Shown here in pieces: positions 1 through 9,501 of a DNA stretch of 37,806 bases (its first letter is position 1; each line of letters opens with the position of its first letter). Position numbers and translations under genes: made by a program. Under the pieces are notes generated by a model. The model did not search any database, was not told where the DNA came from, and saw only the letters and a program-made list of their open reading frames with translations. This DNA comes from Acidobacteriota bacterium (lineage in GTDB: Bacteria > Acidobacteriota > Vicinamibacteria > Vicinamibacterales > UBA8438): assembly GCA_021296515.1 (NCBI GenBank), contig JAGWAH010000024.1, positions 724 through 38,529 on the forward strand, given 5' to 3'.

Positions 1-76
1 CGTAGAAACGGCGTAGACTCCTGGTCAGGCCCGGTTGGGCGGCAATCGGCGCCAGCGGCGACGATTGTCGGGCTAG
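1..76. repeat. Hairpin repeat element, truncated by window edge
   Basis: This stretch is about 85-90 percent identical by eye to the right-hand 76 bases of the tandem element at 9589-9675. It has the same core (GTCAGGCCCGGTTGGGC near 25-41) and the same right end (GTCGGGCTAG, 67-76). The left hairpin arm is cut off by the window edge. Its right end contains CTA at 73-75, which read on the minus strand is the TAG stop codon of the neighbouring SirB1-type gene. The element is non-coding and behaves like a REP/BIME-style intergenic repeat; no family name is assigned. Confidence 0.8.
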
Positions 77-987
77 TTGAGGTTGGCTACGCGCCTCCGC
101 AGTGCCTTCACGTGCTCCCAGATCTCCTTGTGCTCGCTGTTCTCGCTCGATTCGTCCTCGCTTCTCTCGCTGTCTCCGATCCTTCCGCGAGAGGAGAACC
201 GCAGGTACGCCTCCAGGTCCCGCAGCGCGGCGGGATAGTCGTTCAGGTGGTAGGCCAGCAGGCCGCGGTCGCGCAGCTCCGTCGTGGCCGAGGGGTCGAG
301 GGCCAGCAGCAGCTCGGTGATCGCGTGCGCCTGCGGGAACGAGCGCATGCGGACGTAGATGCGCTTCAGGTTGACCAGCATGCGGACGATGATCTCCGGC
401 TTGGTGGCCCGCATCAGCATCCGGCGGTCGAACGGGACCTCGTCGCCCGCGTGGGACCGCAGCAGCTTGCAACAGTCGAGCTCGGAGAGGATGGCGCCGC
501 CGTGGAAGGGATCCACGATGACCTGGTCCTCCTCGAGCGAGGCGTCCGCGCCGCCCGGCTGTACGCGGAGCAGAAAGCGGCCGGGAAAGTTCACGCCGTC
601 GGTTTGCAGGCCGGCGCGCCGGGACACTTCGATGTAGACGAGGGCCAGGGTGATCGGGATGCCGGTGCGGCGATCGATGACGTTGTTGAGGAAGCTGTTC
701 CGCGGGTCGTCGTAGTGCTTGCGGTTACCGGCGAACCCCTGCTCCTTGAACAGATAGGAGCTGATTCCCGCGATGCGCCGCAGCAGGTCGGCGTCCTCGC
801 CCAGGGCCGCGATGCGATCCGCCGCCGCGGCGCCCATCCGGTCGAGGGCCCGCAGGTAGCGCGACGCGTCGAGCTGCGGGTACTCGATGCGGGCGATGGC
901 CAGAGCGGCCGGCGCCAGATCGGGCGACGGAGCCTTGGCGACATCGGTGAAGCGCCGGATGAAGTCCGCGGAGACCACGCTCGTCAC
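73..987 (-). CDS. SirB1 family protein (transglutaminase-like plus TPR)
   Basis: The 304-residue product has the SirB1 / transglutaminase-like signature. Residues 81-98 (KEQGFAGNRKHYDDPRNS) are followed by RTGIPITLALVYIEVSRRAGL and NFPGRFLLR near 134-142, all conserved in the family. The C-terminal third is TPR-like (LLALDPSATTELRDRGLLAY, then a second helix pair). The GTG start at 987 overlaps the stop of the HAD gene (GTGA) and has GGGAG just upstream, so translation is probably coupled. The molecular function of SirB1 proteins is poorly known. A Ser/Glu-rich stretch (DSERSEDESSENSEHKE) interrupts the C-terminus. The TAG stop is supplied by the adjoining repeat element. Confidence 0.85.
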   Translation of the reverse strand: MTSVVSADFIRRFTDVAKAPSPDLAPAALAIARIEYPQLDASRYLRALDRMGAAAADRIAALGEDADLLRRIAGISSYLFKEQGFAGNRKHYDDPRNSFLNNVIDRRTGIPITLALVYIEVSRRAGLQTDGVNFPGRFLLRVQPGGADASLEEDQVIVDPFHGGAILSELDCCKLLRSHAGDEVPFDRRMLMRATKPEIIVRMLVNLKRIYVRMRSFPQAHAITELLLALDPSATTELRDRGLLAYHLNDYPAALRDLEAYLRFSSRGRIGDSERSEDESSENSEHKEIWEHVKALRRRVANLN

Positions 988-1760
988 TGGCTCCCATTCT
1001 GCACCGGTCGAGTGCGTACGTCGACCCCGCTCCGCCGGCACAGCGCGGCCAGCGCGCGATGGTCCACGTTGGCGAGGCTGGATACGATGGCGGTTGCGCC
1101 GGTCAGCGCGGCGGCTTCGTAGGTCGTAGTGACCCCGACGCATGGGAGCCCGGCGGCGACGGCCGCCTCGATGCCCCAGCGGGAGTCCTCGATGGCGACG
1201 AAGCCGGAGGGCGACGGGGAGCGGCCGAGCTCGGCGCTCAACAGCTCCACTGCTCGCGCATAGCCGTCCGGGGCTGGTTTGGCGTGCTCGACGTCGTCGG
1301 CCGCGACGATGGCCGAGAAATGCCGGCGGAGTCCGGCGCCCTGCAGAATGTCCTCGATCTCCTGGTGGAGTGCGCCCGAGGCGATTCCGAGGACGAGCTC
1401 CCCGGCGAGCCGCTCGATGCACGCGGGCGCGTCCGGAAACACGACGTCGCCCGCGCCGACCAGCTCTTCGTAACGCCGTCCCTTGGCTTCGATCAACCGC
1501 TCCAGATCGCCTCCGCCGAGGGCGAATCCGCGGTCGGCCGCGACGGTCGTGAACACGCCGACGTCGTCGAAGCCGAGGTAGCGGGCCTCGTAGTCCTCCC
1601 TGGAGAGGGTCATTCCCCGGTTGCGCAGGACATCCCGATACGCCTGCAGGTGCAGGCGCTCGGTGTCCGCGATGACGCCGTCGAAGTCGAAGACGACGCC
1701 GACCAGGGGATCGCCGGCGACCATCCGGGTGTCGGGATTCCGGACGCCGGACGGGCTCAT
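984..1760 (-). CDS. HAD-superfamily hydrolase, beta-phosphoglucomutase-like
   Basis: The 258-residue protein is a class I HAD phosphatase/phosphomutase. Motif I is DFDGVIADTE (residues 25-34, nucleophile D25, acid/base D27). Motif II is in GIASGAL. The motif III lysine is in HAKPAPDGY, and motif IV is IEDS. The four-helix cap after motif I (LHLQAYRDVLRNRGM) places it with the beta-phosphoglucomutase/CbbY/Gph branch. The substrate cannot be read from sequence; sugar phosphates are typical. ATG at 1760 overlaps the stop of the upstream lipoprotein gene (ATGA), and its own stop overlaps the SirB1 start, so the three are likely co-translated. M13 is an alternative start. Confidence 0.88.
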   Translation of the reverse strand: MSPSGVRNPDTRMVAGDPLVGVVFDFDGVIADTERLHLQAYRDVLRNRGMTLSREDYEARYLGFDDVGVFTTVAADRGFALGGGDLERLIEAKGRRYEELVGAGDVVFPDAPACIERLAGELVLGIASGALHQEIEDILQGAGLRRHFSAIVAADDVEHAKPAPDGYARAVELLSAELGRSPSPSGFVAIEDSRWGIEAAVAAGLPCVGVTTTYEAAALTGATAIVSSLANVDHRALAALCRRSGVDVRTRPVQNGSQ

Positions 1761-2449
1761 GGCCCGGGCGCTTCGGCCGGCTCGACCGGAACGAAGACCG
1801 GCAGCCGCCGTTCGTCTTCGGGCGGCAGCTTCTCGCCGGCGTGAATGGGCCTCGGGAGGCGGTTCTCCGGCGGAGGAAACGGGCAGTCGTACTGCTCGTC
1901 GAAGTAGCAGGTGGGGTGGTAGGCGCGGTTGAAGTCGAGGTCGTAGACGCCGGTGGAGCTGAACGGCAGATCGATGTAGCGTCCGGCCGGATAGGTCTCG
2001 CTGCGGCTCGTCTCGTCGCGGAACGGCACGAACAGGCCCTCCTCCTCGGACAGCAGCGCCGTCAGCCTGTGGGATTCGCCGTGCAGCACGAACTCCAGGT
2101 GACCGATGCGCTGCATGCGCCGGAACTGGCCGGTCGACGTCGGGACGTCGTAGATCGGCTGGTCGTCGGCGATGTCGAGCTGGGCGGGCACGCGGTACGA
2201 CGGGTCCGGATCGTAGTAGCGGAGCGGCACCATCCACGAGCGTCGATCCAGCGGCACGAAAGACTCGGGATCGTTCGTGAGGAACTCGTCCTTGTAGGCG
2301 CGGGCTTCTAGAAGCAGCTCCAGGTAGCTGTCCTCATCCGGTTCCGGCGGCCCGCAGGCCGCCGCCAGCAGGAGGGCGCCGGCCGCGACGGCGATGACGA
2401 GTCGCCGTCCTCCGTCGCCCGCCGCATGCCAATCGCTGCTTCCGGTCAC
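1757..2449 (-). CDS. DUF1684 family lipoprotein
   Basis: The 230-residue product starts with GTG at 2449, preceded by GAGGA. A hydrophobic stretch (LVIAVAAGALLLAAAC) ends in a lipobox with Cys32, so the protein should be lipid-anchored. The body matches DUF1684: PFRDETSRSETYPAGRYIDL, then YDLDFNRAYHPTCYFD, CPFPPPENRLPRPIHAGEK. The family has no established biochemical role. It is about 100 bases downstream of the acyl-CoA dehydrogenase gene and overlaps the HAD gene, so it may be the distal part of the fad transcript or a separate three-gene unit with HAD and SirB1. Confidence 0.85.
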   Translation of the reverse strand: MTGSSDWHAAGDGGRRLVIAVAAGALLLAAACGPPEPDEDSYLELLLEARAYKDEFLTNDPESFVPLDRRSWMVPLRYYDPDPSYRVPAQLDIADDQPIYDVPTSTGQFRRMQRIGHLEFVLHGESHRLTALLSEEEGLFVPFRDETSRSETYPAGRYIDLPFSSTGVYDLDFNRAYHPTCYFDEQYDCPFPPPENRLPRPIHAGEKLPPEDERRLPVFVPVEPAEAPGP

Positions 2450-2553
2450 GAATTCTCGAGTCCTCAATGCCTGTCCTACAAATACATCGCCGATGCCCAG
2501 GGACGCAAGCATCCGGGCATCGGCGAATTCGGCGGCGCGACCGGCCGCGGCTC

Positions 2554-4326
2554 CTACAAGGGGTACGCGCCCCGTTCCACCGCCGCGTCCGAGAGCCGCC
2601 GCCGGAGGCGCACGTCGTTGGCCGGCGTCACCTTCAGGAGCCGGCGCAGGCCCGCGAGGCGCGTCCGCAGCTCGTCGCCTTCCGCCATGGCGGCGAACGC
2701 GGAACGGGCCGTCGCCTCGATGCGCATGGCGGCCCCGTCGACGTACGACGCGGCGGCGTCGGCCTGCAGATCGGCCCCGGTCGCTCCGGACGCCGCGGCG
2801 GCCCGGGCGCGGGCGACGGCGCTGTCCGCCGCGTAGGTGTCGATGACGATGTCCGCCGCGAACGAGAGCACCTCCTGCTGCTCGCTGAGCTTCTGCCCGT
2901 AGGTCTGCATCGCGAGGCCGATGACGGCGAGACCGACCTTGCGGAACATGCCGACCGCGGCCGCCGCGGCCTCGAGCGGGCCGTCGGGTGCGGCCGCCGC
3001 CCCCGACGGAGCCAGGAGCTCGTCCTGCAGCTTCTTCGCGGCCGGAATCAGCGCCAGATCGCCCTTGACGGCCCGCTTGACGAGCATGCCGGGGATGAGC
3101 AGCCGGTTGATCTCGTTCGTGCCCTCGAAGATGCGGTTCACCCGCGAGTCGCGGTAGTGGCGCTCGGCCGGGTAGTCCCGGACGAACCCGTTCCCGCCGT
3201 GAATCTGCACGTTCTCGTCGAGGACGTCGTGCAGCGTCTCGCTGCCCGCCACCTTGAGGATCGACGACTCGACGGCGTACTCCTCGAGCGCGCGCAGGAT
3301 GGCGCCGCCGTCGCCGGGATCGACGCCCTCGAGCGTCCCGTCGATGAGGCCCACCGTCCGGAACACCATCGATTCCAGCGCGTAGGTCCGGGCGACCATC
3401 CCGCCGATCTTGTGCTTGACGGCGCCGAAGCTCGCGATCGGCTGCCCGAACTGCCGCCGGCTGGCCGCGTAGCGCGCCGATTCGCCGATGGCGCCGCGGG
3501 CGCCGCCCACGGTCGACGCCCCCAGCTTGAAGCGGCCGTAGTTCAGGACGTTGAAGGCGACCTTGTGGCCCTTGCCGACCTCGCCGAGCAGGTTGTCGGC
3601 CGGGACCCGGACGTCCTGGAGGACCACCGGCGTCGTCGACGAGCCGTGCAGGCCCATCTTGTGCTCTTCCTTGCCGGTGGAGACGCCATCGAACCCGCGT
3701 TCCACGATGAACGCCGTGAAGTGCTCGCCGTCGACCTTGGCGAAGACGATGTAGAGGTCGGCGAACCCGCCGTTGGTAATCCACATCTTCTCGCCGTTCA
3801 GCACGAAGCTGCCGTCCGCCTGCCGCGCCGCGCGCGCCTTGGCGCCGAGCGCGTCCGAGCCGGAGCCCGCCTCGCTCAGGCAGTAGGCGCCGACGGTCTC
3901 CCCGGTCACCAGGGACGGCAGGTAGCGCTGCTTCTGCTCGTCGGTGCCGAACATCCGGATTGGCAGGATCGCGAGGTTGGCGTGCGCGCCGTAGGTGGCG
4001 CTGAAGGAACCGCACTGGCCGAGGCAGCCGGCGATGACGGCCGCGCTGGCCTTGTCGAGCGCGAGGCCGCCGTAGGCCTCCGGCACGTCGGTGGCCAGCA
4101 GCCCGAGCTCGCCGGCGCGCCGCAGCAGCTCGCGGGTCAGGTCCCAGTCCTTCGTCTCGAGCTGCTCGGTGTGGCCGGCGACCTCGTTGGTGAACTCCTG
4201 GGCCGTCTGCTGTATCAGCCGGTGCTCTTCGGTCATGCGCTCCGGGGTGAAGATCGTCTCCTGCGGCGCCGCTTCCAGGAGCCACTCCCCGCCGCGCGGA
4301 ACCGTCTCGATTGCGGTGGTGGTCAT
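2554..4326 (-). CDS. fadE: Acyl-CoA dehydrogenase, FadE type
   Basis: The 590-residue flavoenzyme catalyses the first step of beta-oxidation, alpha-beta dehydrogenation of acyl-CoA with FAD. The order is an N-terminal helical domain, the beta-barrel middle domain (YCLSEAGSGSDALGAKA, then WITNGGFADLYIVFAK), and the C-terminal helical domain with IHGGNGFVRDYPAERHYRD and RIFEGTNEINR. E401 in FEGTNE is the likely catalytic base by family position. An additional ~150-residue C-terminal helical extension makes it the ~590-aa type like Bacillus FadE (about 594 aa). ATG at 4326 has GAGGGAC upstream. It lies 58 bases downstream of the thiolase gene in the same operon. Chain-length preference is unknown. 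Confidence 0.93.
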   Translation of the reverse strand: MTTTAIETVPRGGEWLLEAAPQETIFTPERMTEEHRLIQQTAQEFTNEVAGHTEQLETKDWDLTRELLRRAGELGLLATDVPEAYGGLALDKASAAVIAGCLGQCGSFSATYGAHANLAILPIRMFGTDEQKQRYLPSLVTGETVGAYCLSEAGSGSDALGAKARAARQADGSFVLNGEKMWITNGGFADLYIVFAKVDGEHFTAFIVERGFDGVSTGKEEHKMGLHGSSTTPVVLQDVRVPADNLLGEVGKGHKVAFNVLNYGRFKLGASTVGGARGAIGESARYAASRRQFGQPIASFGAVKHKIGGMVARTYALESMVFRTVGLIDGTLEGVDPGDGGAILRALEEYAVESSILKVAGSETLHDVLDENVQIHGGNGFVRDYPAERHYRDSRVNRIFEGTNEINRLLIPGMLVKRAVKGDLALIPAAKKLQDELLAPSGAAAAPDGPLEAAAAAVGMFRKVGLAVIGLAMQTYGQKLSEQQEVLSFAADIVIDTYAADSAVARARAAAASGATGADLQADAAASYVDGAAMRIEATARSAFAAMAEGDELRTRLAGLRRLLKVTPANDVRLRRRLSDAAVERGAYPL

Positions 4327-4384
4327 GATGTCCCTCGTCTCTTGAGTTGCCCCGGCCCGCGTGGTCGCACCGCGCGGAACCCGG

Positions 4385-5569
<1,185 letters not shown>

Positions 5570-5599
5570 GGTCTTGACTCGCTGGGTTGCTCAAGTCGA

Positions 5600-6409
5600 T
5601 CAGGCCGGTACCCGTACCGCGGCGGGTCTCCCGGCGTGCAAGCGGACGAACTGCGTCACCACCTCGGCGAAGCGCTCCGGACGCGTGACGAGCCCCATGT
5701 GCCCGGTTCGGTCGAGTCGATCGTAGCGCGCGCCCGGGATTGCCCGCAGGTATTCGCGCGTACTCGCGACGTCCACGACCCGATCGAGGCGCGGCTCGCC
5801 GGTCACGACCTGGGTGGGAGCCGCGATGCGGGCGCAGTCGGCCGCGAAGTCGAAGCGGTCCGCGTGGCGCGCGCGTTCGGCCATGCAGGTCGGAGCCGCC
5901 GGATACCGCGTGATCCGCCACAGGTGACTTGCGATGAAGGGGATGCGCGCGCCGGGCGACGGGAAGGCGGCCGCAAGCTCCGGGCAGAGGCGGAAGCACG
6001 ACCCGAGCGCGAAAACCGGCGCCATCAGCCGGGGGGCTGCCAGGTACCGCTCCACTCTGCATCCGGGCTGCCACGCGGGCGACGGAGTGGACACGAGCGT
6101 CAGGGTCCTGACGCGTTCCGGGCGGCACGCGGCGTAGTGCAGGGCTATCCAGCCGCCGTAGGACACGCCGCACAACGACACCGGACCGTGGACGCCGGCG
6201 CGGTCGAGCAGGGCGTCTAGCCAGTCGGTGTACCGCTCGAATCCGAACGCCGGATCGGTGTCGGCGATGGAGCCGGAGTCGCCCGGCAGCGACCCGCTGA
6301 TCACGCGGCAGCGCGCCGCGAGCGCGTCCACCGCGGGAAGCATCCACTCCCAGCGGCCTTGAATGCCGGGGACGAGCACCAGCGGCAGGCCGGCTCCACG
6401 GTCGATCAT
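5600..6409 (-). CDS. Alpha/beta hydrolase inside the fad operon
   Basis: The 269-residue alpha/beta hydrolase has LVLVPGIQGRW (oxyanion-hole loop, about 10-20) and a nucleophile elbow GVSYGG with Ser83. The acidic residue probably lies near GEPRLDRVVD, and the catalytic His in RTGHMGL near the C-terminus. The ATG at 6409 shares its A with the stop of the upstream FadN gene (TGATG), indicating translational coupling. The substrate is not evident. Its position between fadN and fadA suggests an acyl ester or acyl-CoA thioesterase side activity that feeds or relieves beta-oxidation; this is inference. No signal peptide is seen, so it should be cytoplasmic. Confidence 0.85.
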   Translation of the reverse strand: MIDRGAGLPLVLVPGIQGRWEWMLPAVDALAARCRVISGSLPGDSGSIADTDPAFGFERYTDWLDALLDRAGVHGPVSLCGVSYGGWIALHYAACRPERVRTLTLVSTPSPAWQPGCRVERYLAAPRLMAPVFALGSCFRLCPELAAAFPSPGARIPFIASHLWRITRYPAAPTCMAERARHADRFDFAADCARIAAPTQVVTGEPRLDRVVDVASTREYLRAIPGARYDRLDRTGHMGLVTRPERFAEVVTQFVRLHAGRPAAVRVPA

Positions 6410-8712
6410 CAGTTCCTCAGGGGCTTGCCGGTCTTGAGCACGTGAGCGATGCGTTCCTGCGTCTTCGGTTCGCCGCACAGGCTCAGAAACGCCTCGCGTT
6501 CGAGATCGAGCAGCCGCTGCTCCGACACGGTCGTGGCGTGCGGCAGGTCGCCGCCCGCGAGGATACGGGAGAGGGTCCGACCGAGGTGGGCGTCGTAGTC
6601 ACTGATGTGTCCGCCGCGCCACGCGATGTGCACGCCCAGATCCAGTGCGGCACGGACCCCGGCCCCGCCCACCGGGATGACGTTGCGCCGCGCCGGCGGC
6701 TGGTAGCCGGCGCGCGCCAACTCCAGCGCCGCCGACTTCGCATCGGCGAGCAGCCGCTCCCGGTTCATGGTGACGGCGTCCGTGTCGCGCAGCAGCCCCA
6801 GGCGCCGGGCGTCGGCGGCGCTCGTCGAGACCTTGCCGAATCCGATGAGCTCGAACGCCTGCTGGATGCACGGCAGCGGGTCGGCCGCGCCGGCCGGGAC
6901 GCAGGCCGTGAACCGAACGAGTAGCTCCTTGGTGCCGCACCCGGCGGGGATCAGTCCCGCGCCCACCTCCACCTGGCCCATGTAGGTCTCGGCCGCCGCC
7001 TGCACGCGGTCCCCGTGGAGCACGATCTCGCAGCCGCCCCCGAGGGCCAGCCCGGCCGGGGCCGCGACCACCGGCACGGCGGCGTACCGCAGCCCGAGCA
7101 CGGCCGACTGGAACGTGCGCACCATCAGGTCGATCTCGTCCCAGTTCTCCTCCTGGGCTTCGAGCAGCAGGAGCATCAGGTTGGCGCCCGCGGAGAACGC
7201 CGGCGCATCGTTGCCGATCACGAGCGCGTCGAAGTTCCGGGACGCTTCCTCGACGCCGGCGTTCATCATCGCGACGGTATCGCCCCCGATCGCGTTCATC
7301 TTCGAGTGGAACTCGAGGCCGAGCACGCCGTCGCCGAGGTCGACGAGGCTCGCACCGGCGTTCCGCCGGACCGGCGGACGGCGCTCCTTCGCCCGGTGCA
7401 GGATCTGCAGGTCGGGCGCGCGGGGGGGGATCCGTCCCTCCCGGAAGCGGACGCTGCCCGCCGCCGGTGGAGCGGAATGCTGCACGGCGCGCACGATCGC
7501 CGGCGGGTCCGTCCGCCCGGCCGCCTCCAGAACCCTGTCCACCCCGATGGCGTCCCAGAGCTCGAAGGGCCCGAGCTCCCAGCCGAAGCCCCACCGCATG
7601 GCGCGGTCGACATCGTCGATGGTGTGCGCGATCTGCGGGGCGACCTCCGCCGCGTACACCAGCGTCGGGGCGAGCGTGGCGCGCAGGAACTCCCCGACGC
7701 GGTCGCGGCCCTCGAACAGGGTCCGAATCCGTTCGCCGTGGTCGTCTATCGCGGCCGCGGCGTCGAGGGCCGGCAGTCGCGGCGACCGGCGGGCGCGGTA
7801 ATCCATCGTGCCCGGATCCAGCGTCAGAATCGCGCTGCCGTCGCCGGTCTTCTGCTTGCGGTAGAAGCCGCCGCCCGCCTTCGACCCGATCCAGCCCCGC
7901 TCGACCATGCCGGCGACCAACGGGGGCAGCGCGAAGGCGGCGCGCTCATCCGCGTTCTCGAGGCGCTCGGCCAGGTTGGCCGCCACGTGGGCCAGGATGT
8001 CCAGACCCGCGATGTCCAGTGTGCGAAACGTCGCCGAGCGGGGCCGGCCGATGACGGGACCGGTCATCGCGTCGACTTCCTCGATCGTGTACGCGCCGCC
8101 CGCGAGCTGCTCCAGGATCCGTGCGACGCCGAACATGCCGATGCGGTTGCCGATGAAGTTCGGCGTGTCCTTCGCGACGACCACGCCCTTTCCCAGCGCG
8201 TGATCGCCGAACTTCACCATGGCGTCGAGCAGGGCCGAATCGGTGTCGGCCGTCGGGATGACCTCGAGCAGCGGCAGATACCGCGGCGGGTTGAAGAAGT
8301 GGGTGCCGAGCCAGTGGCGGCGGAAAGCCTCGCCGCGCCCTTCCGCGAGGCTGGCGACAGGGATGCCCGACGTGTTGGAGCTGACGATGGCGTGTGCCGC
8401 CCGGAGCGGCTCGACCCGGGCCAGCAGCTCCCGCTTCACGTCCAGCCGCTCGACGACGGCTTCGAGAATCCAGTCGTGCTCGCCGGCGCGCTCCAGATCG
8501 GTGTCGAACCCGCCCACGGCGATGCGCCGCGCCGTCTCCGGCGTGAAGAAGGGATCCGGTCTCAGCTTGCGCGCACGCTTCAGCCCTTCGCGGGCGGTCG
8601 CGGCGTCGAGATCGAGGAGGAGCACGGAGATGCCCGCGTTGGCGGCATGGGCGGCGATCTGGGCGCCCATCGCGCCCGCGCCGAGCACGGCGATGGAGTG
8701 TATCCGTTGCAT
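6409..8712 (-). CDS. fadN: 3-hydroxyacyl-CoA dehydrogenase / enoyl-CoA hydratase, FadN type
   Basis: The 767-residue bifunctional enzyme carries out beta-oxidation steps two and three. The N-terminal NAD-binding fold opens with IAVLGAGAMGAQIAAHAA (7-24), followed by the dehydrogenase signature HWLGTHFFNPPRYLPLLEVI and the helical dimerisation region (KDTPNFIGNRIG). The crotonase-type hydratase half comes last (about 445-680: SKMNAIGGDTVAMMN, FSAGANLMLLL, ALGGGCEIVLHGDRVQA). This dehydrogenase-first order is that of Bacillus FadN (~789 aa) and is reversed relative to E. coli FadB. ATG at 8712 lies three bases after the regulator stop. The gene continues into the hydrolase gene through TGATG, so all belong to one operon. 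Confidence 0.93.
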   Translation of the reverse strand: MQRIHSIAVLGAGAMGAQIAAHAANAGISVLLLDLDAATAREGLKRARKLRPDPFFTPETARRIAVGGFDTDLERAGEHDWILEAVVERLDVKRELLARVEPLRAAHAIVSSNTSGIPVASLAEGRGEAFRRHWLGTHFFNPPRYLPLLEVIPTADTDSALLDAMVKFGDHALGKGVVVAKDTPNFIGNRIGMFGVARILEQLAGGAYTIEEVDAMTGPVIGRPRSATFRTLDIAGLDILAHVAANLAERLENADERAAFALPPLVAGMVERGWIGSKAGGGFYRKQKTGDGSAILTLDPGTMDYRARRSPRLPALDAAAAIDDHGERIRTLFEGRDRVGEFLRATLAPTLVYAAEVAPQIAHTIDDVDRAMRWGFGWELGPFELWDAIGVDRVLEAAGRTDPPAIVRAVQHSAPPAAGSVRFREGRIPPRAPDLQILHRAKERRPPVRRNAGASLVDLGDGVLGLEFHSKMNAIGGDTVAMMNAGVEEASRNFDALVIGNDAPAFSAGANLMLLLLEAQEENWDEIDLMVRTFQSAVLGLRYAAVPVVAAPAGLALGGGCEIVLHGDRVQAAAETYMGQVEVGAGLIPAGCGTKELLVRFTACVPAGAADPLPCIQQAFELIGFGKVSTSAADARRLGLLRDTDAVTMNRERLLADAKSAALELARAGYQPPARRNVIPVGGAGVRAALDLGVHIAWRGGHISDYDAHLGRTLSRILAGGDLPHATTVSEQRLLDLEREAFLSLCGEPKTQERIAHVLKTGKPLRN

Positions 8713-8715
8713 CGT

Positions 8716-9300
8716 TCAGACCGTTGGCTGCGCCTTCATTCCATTGACCAGGAGATCGATGACCGGGTCCGCGTCGTCGACCAGCCGGTGGTCGCGGTTG
8801 CTCAGCACCCAGTTCGTCACCATCTCGTCGAGTGCGCCGAAGATGGCCTTCGCCGCCAGCGTGGCGTTGAGGTCGGTCCGGAACACGCCAGCTTCCTGCG
8901 CCGCACGGACGGCGTCCCGCAGGTGATCGAGATACGTCCGGAGCTGGGCGGCCGAGAAGCGCTCCATGAACTTCGTGGACTGCCGCAGCTCGACCTGGAA
9001 CACGATCGCCAAGTCGCGCCGGCTGCCGAGACCGCCGAGATGCACGCGCGCGAGGCGGCGCAGCCGCTCGACCGGATCGGTGACCCCGGCGAGCGCGCGG
9101 TCCGCCTCTTCGAGCGCCCGCGTCATCGACTTCTCGAAGATCGACGTCAGCAGGTCGTCCTTGCTCCGGAAGTAGAGGTACACGGTCCCGGCGGCGACCC
9201 CGGCCTCCCGCGCCACGTCCGCGACCTGGGCGTTGAAGAAGCCGCGCCGGGCGAACACGCGCGTGGCGGCGTTCAGAATCGCGGTCCGCTTGTCGCCCAT
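8716..9300 (-). CDS. TetR/AcrR regulator, FadR-like, of the fad operon
   Basis: The 194-residue form (ATG at 9300) begins MGDKRTAILNAATRVFARRG and has a TetR helix-turn-helix at about 25-46 (VADVAREAGVAAGTVYLYF). The remaining helices form the ligand domain. The N-terminal region resembles Bacillus FadR, an acyl-CoA-responsive repressor of beta-oxidation. It is the first gene of the operon, three bases before fadN. A perfect palindrome at 9361-9378 on the predicted promoter is its likely operator, so autorepression relieved by long-chain acyl-CoA is the expected logic (inference). The start is uncertain: an in-frame ATG at 9375 lies inside the operator, adds 25 residues and would make a nearly leaderless mRNA. 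Confidence 0.9.
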   Translation of the reverse strand: MGDKRTAILNAATRVFARRGFFNAQVADVAREAGVAAGTVYLYFRSKDDLLTSIFEKSMTRALEEADRALAGVTDPVERLRRLARVHLGGLGSRRDLAIVFQVELRQSTKFMERFSAAQLRTYLDHLRDAVRAAQEAGVFRTDLNATLAAKAIFGALDEMVTNWVLSNRDHRLVDDADPVIDLLVNGMKAQPTV

Positions 9301-9360
9301 GCCGGGCTGCCGGCGAGCCGGGATCCGGCGTTGCGCGTTCGCGCCGGACGGAAGTGTCTG

Positions 9361-9378
9361 TGAATGAACGTTCATTCA
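9361..9378. promoter_or_regulatory. FadR-type operator, perfect 18-bp palindrome
   Basis: TGAATGAACGTTCATTCA reads identically on both strands. Bacillus FadR sites have the same outer arms (TGAATGA and TCATTCA) around a short centre. It lies directly downstream of the predicted -10 of the minus-strand promoter, covering the expected transcription start and about 60 bases before the preferred regulator start codon. Bound repressor would block RNA polymerase. The palindrome is seen directly; the identity of the binding protein is inferred from the adjacent TetR gene. Confidence 0.85.
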
Positions 9379-9383
9379 GTAGT

Positions 9384-9413
9384 ATTCTGCAACGACCGTC
9401 GCGGTGTTGTCAA
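9384..9413 (-). promoter_or_regulatory. Predicted sigma-70 promoter of the fad operon
   Basis: On the minus strand a perfect TTGACA -35 (9413-9408) is followed after 18 bases by CAGAAT (9389-9384), a 4/6 match to the -10 consensus. The predicted start, about 6-8 bases further, falls at 9376-9378, inside the palindromic operator. The arrangement of promoter, operator and tetR supports a simple repressor-controlled operon. Confidence 0.6.
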
Positions 9414-9501
9414 GGGGACGACCAGTGCCGTGGTCAGACTCCTGGGGCGGTGGCGGCTGGGGCCGAACACGAAGCCTTGCGACGGGTTCTCGGCGGCGCT
9501 G

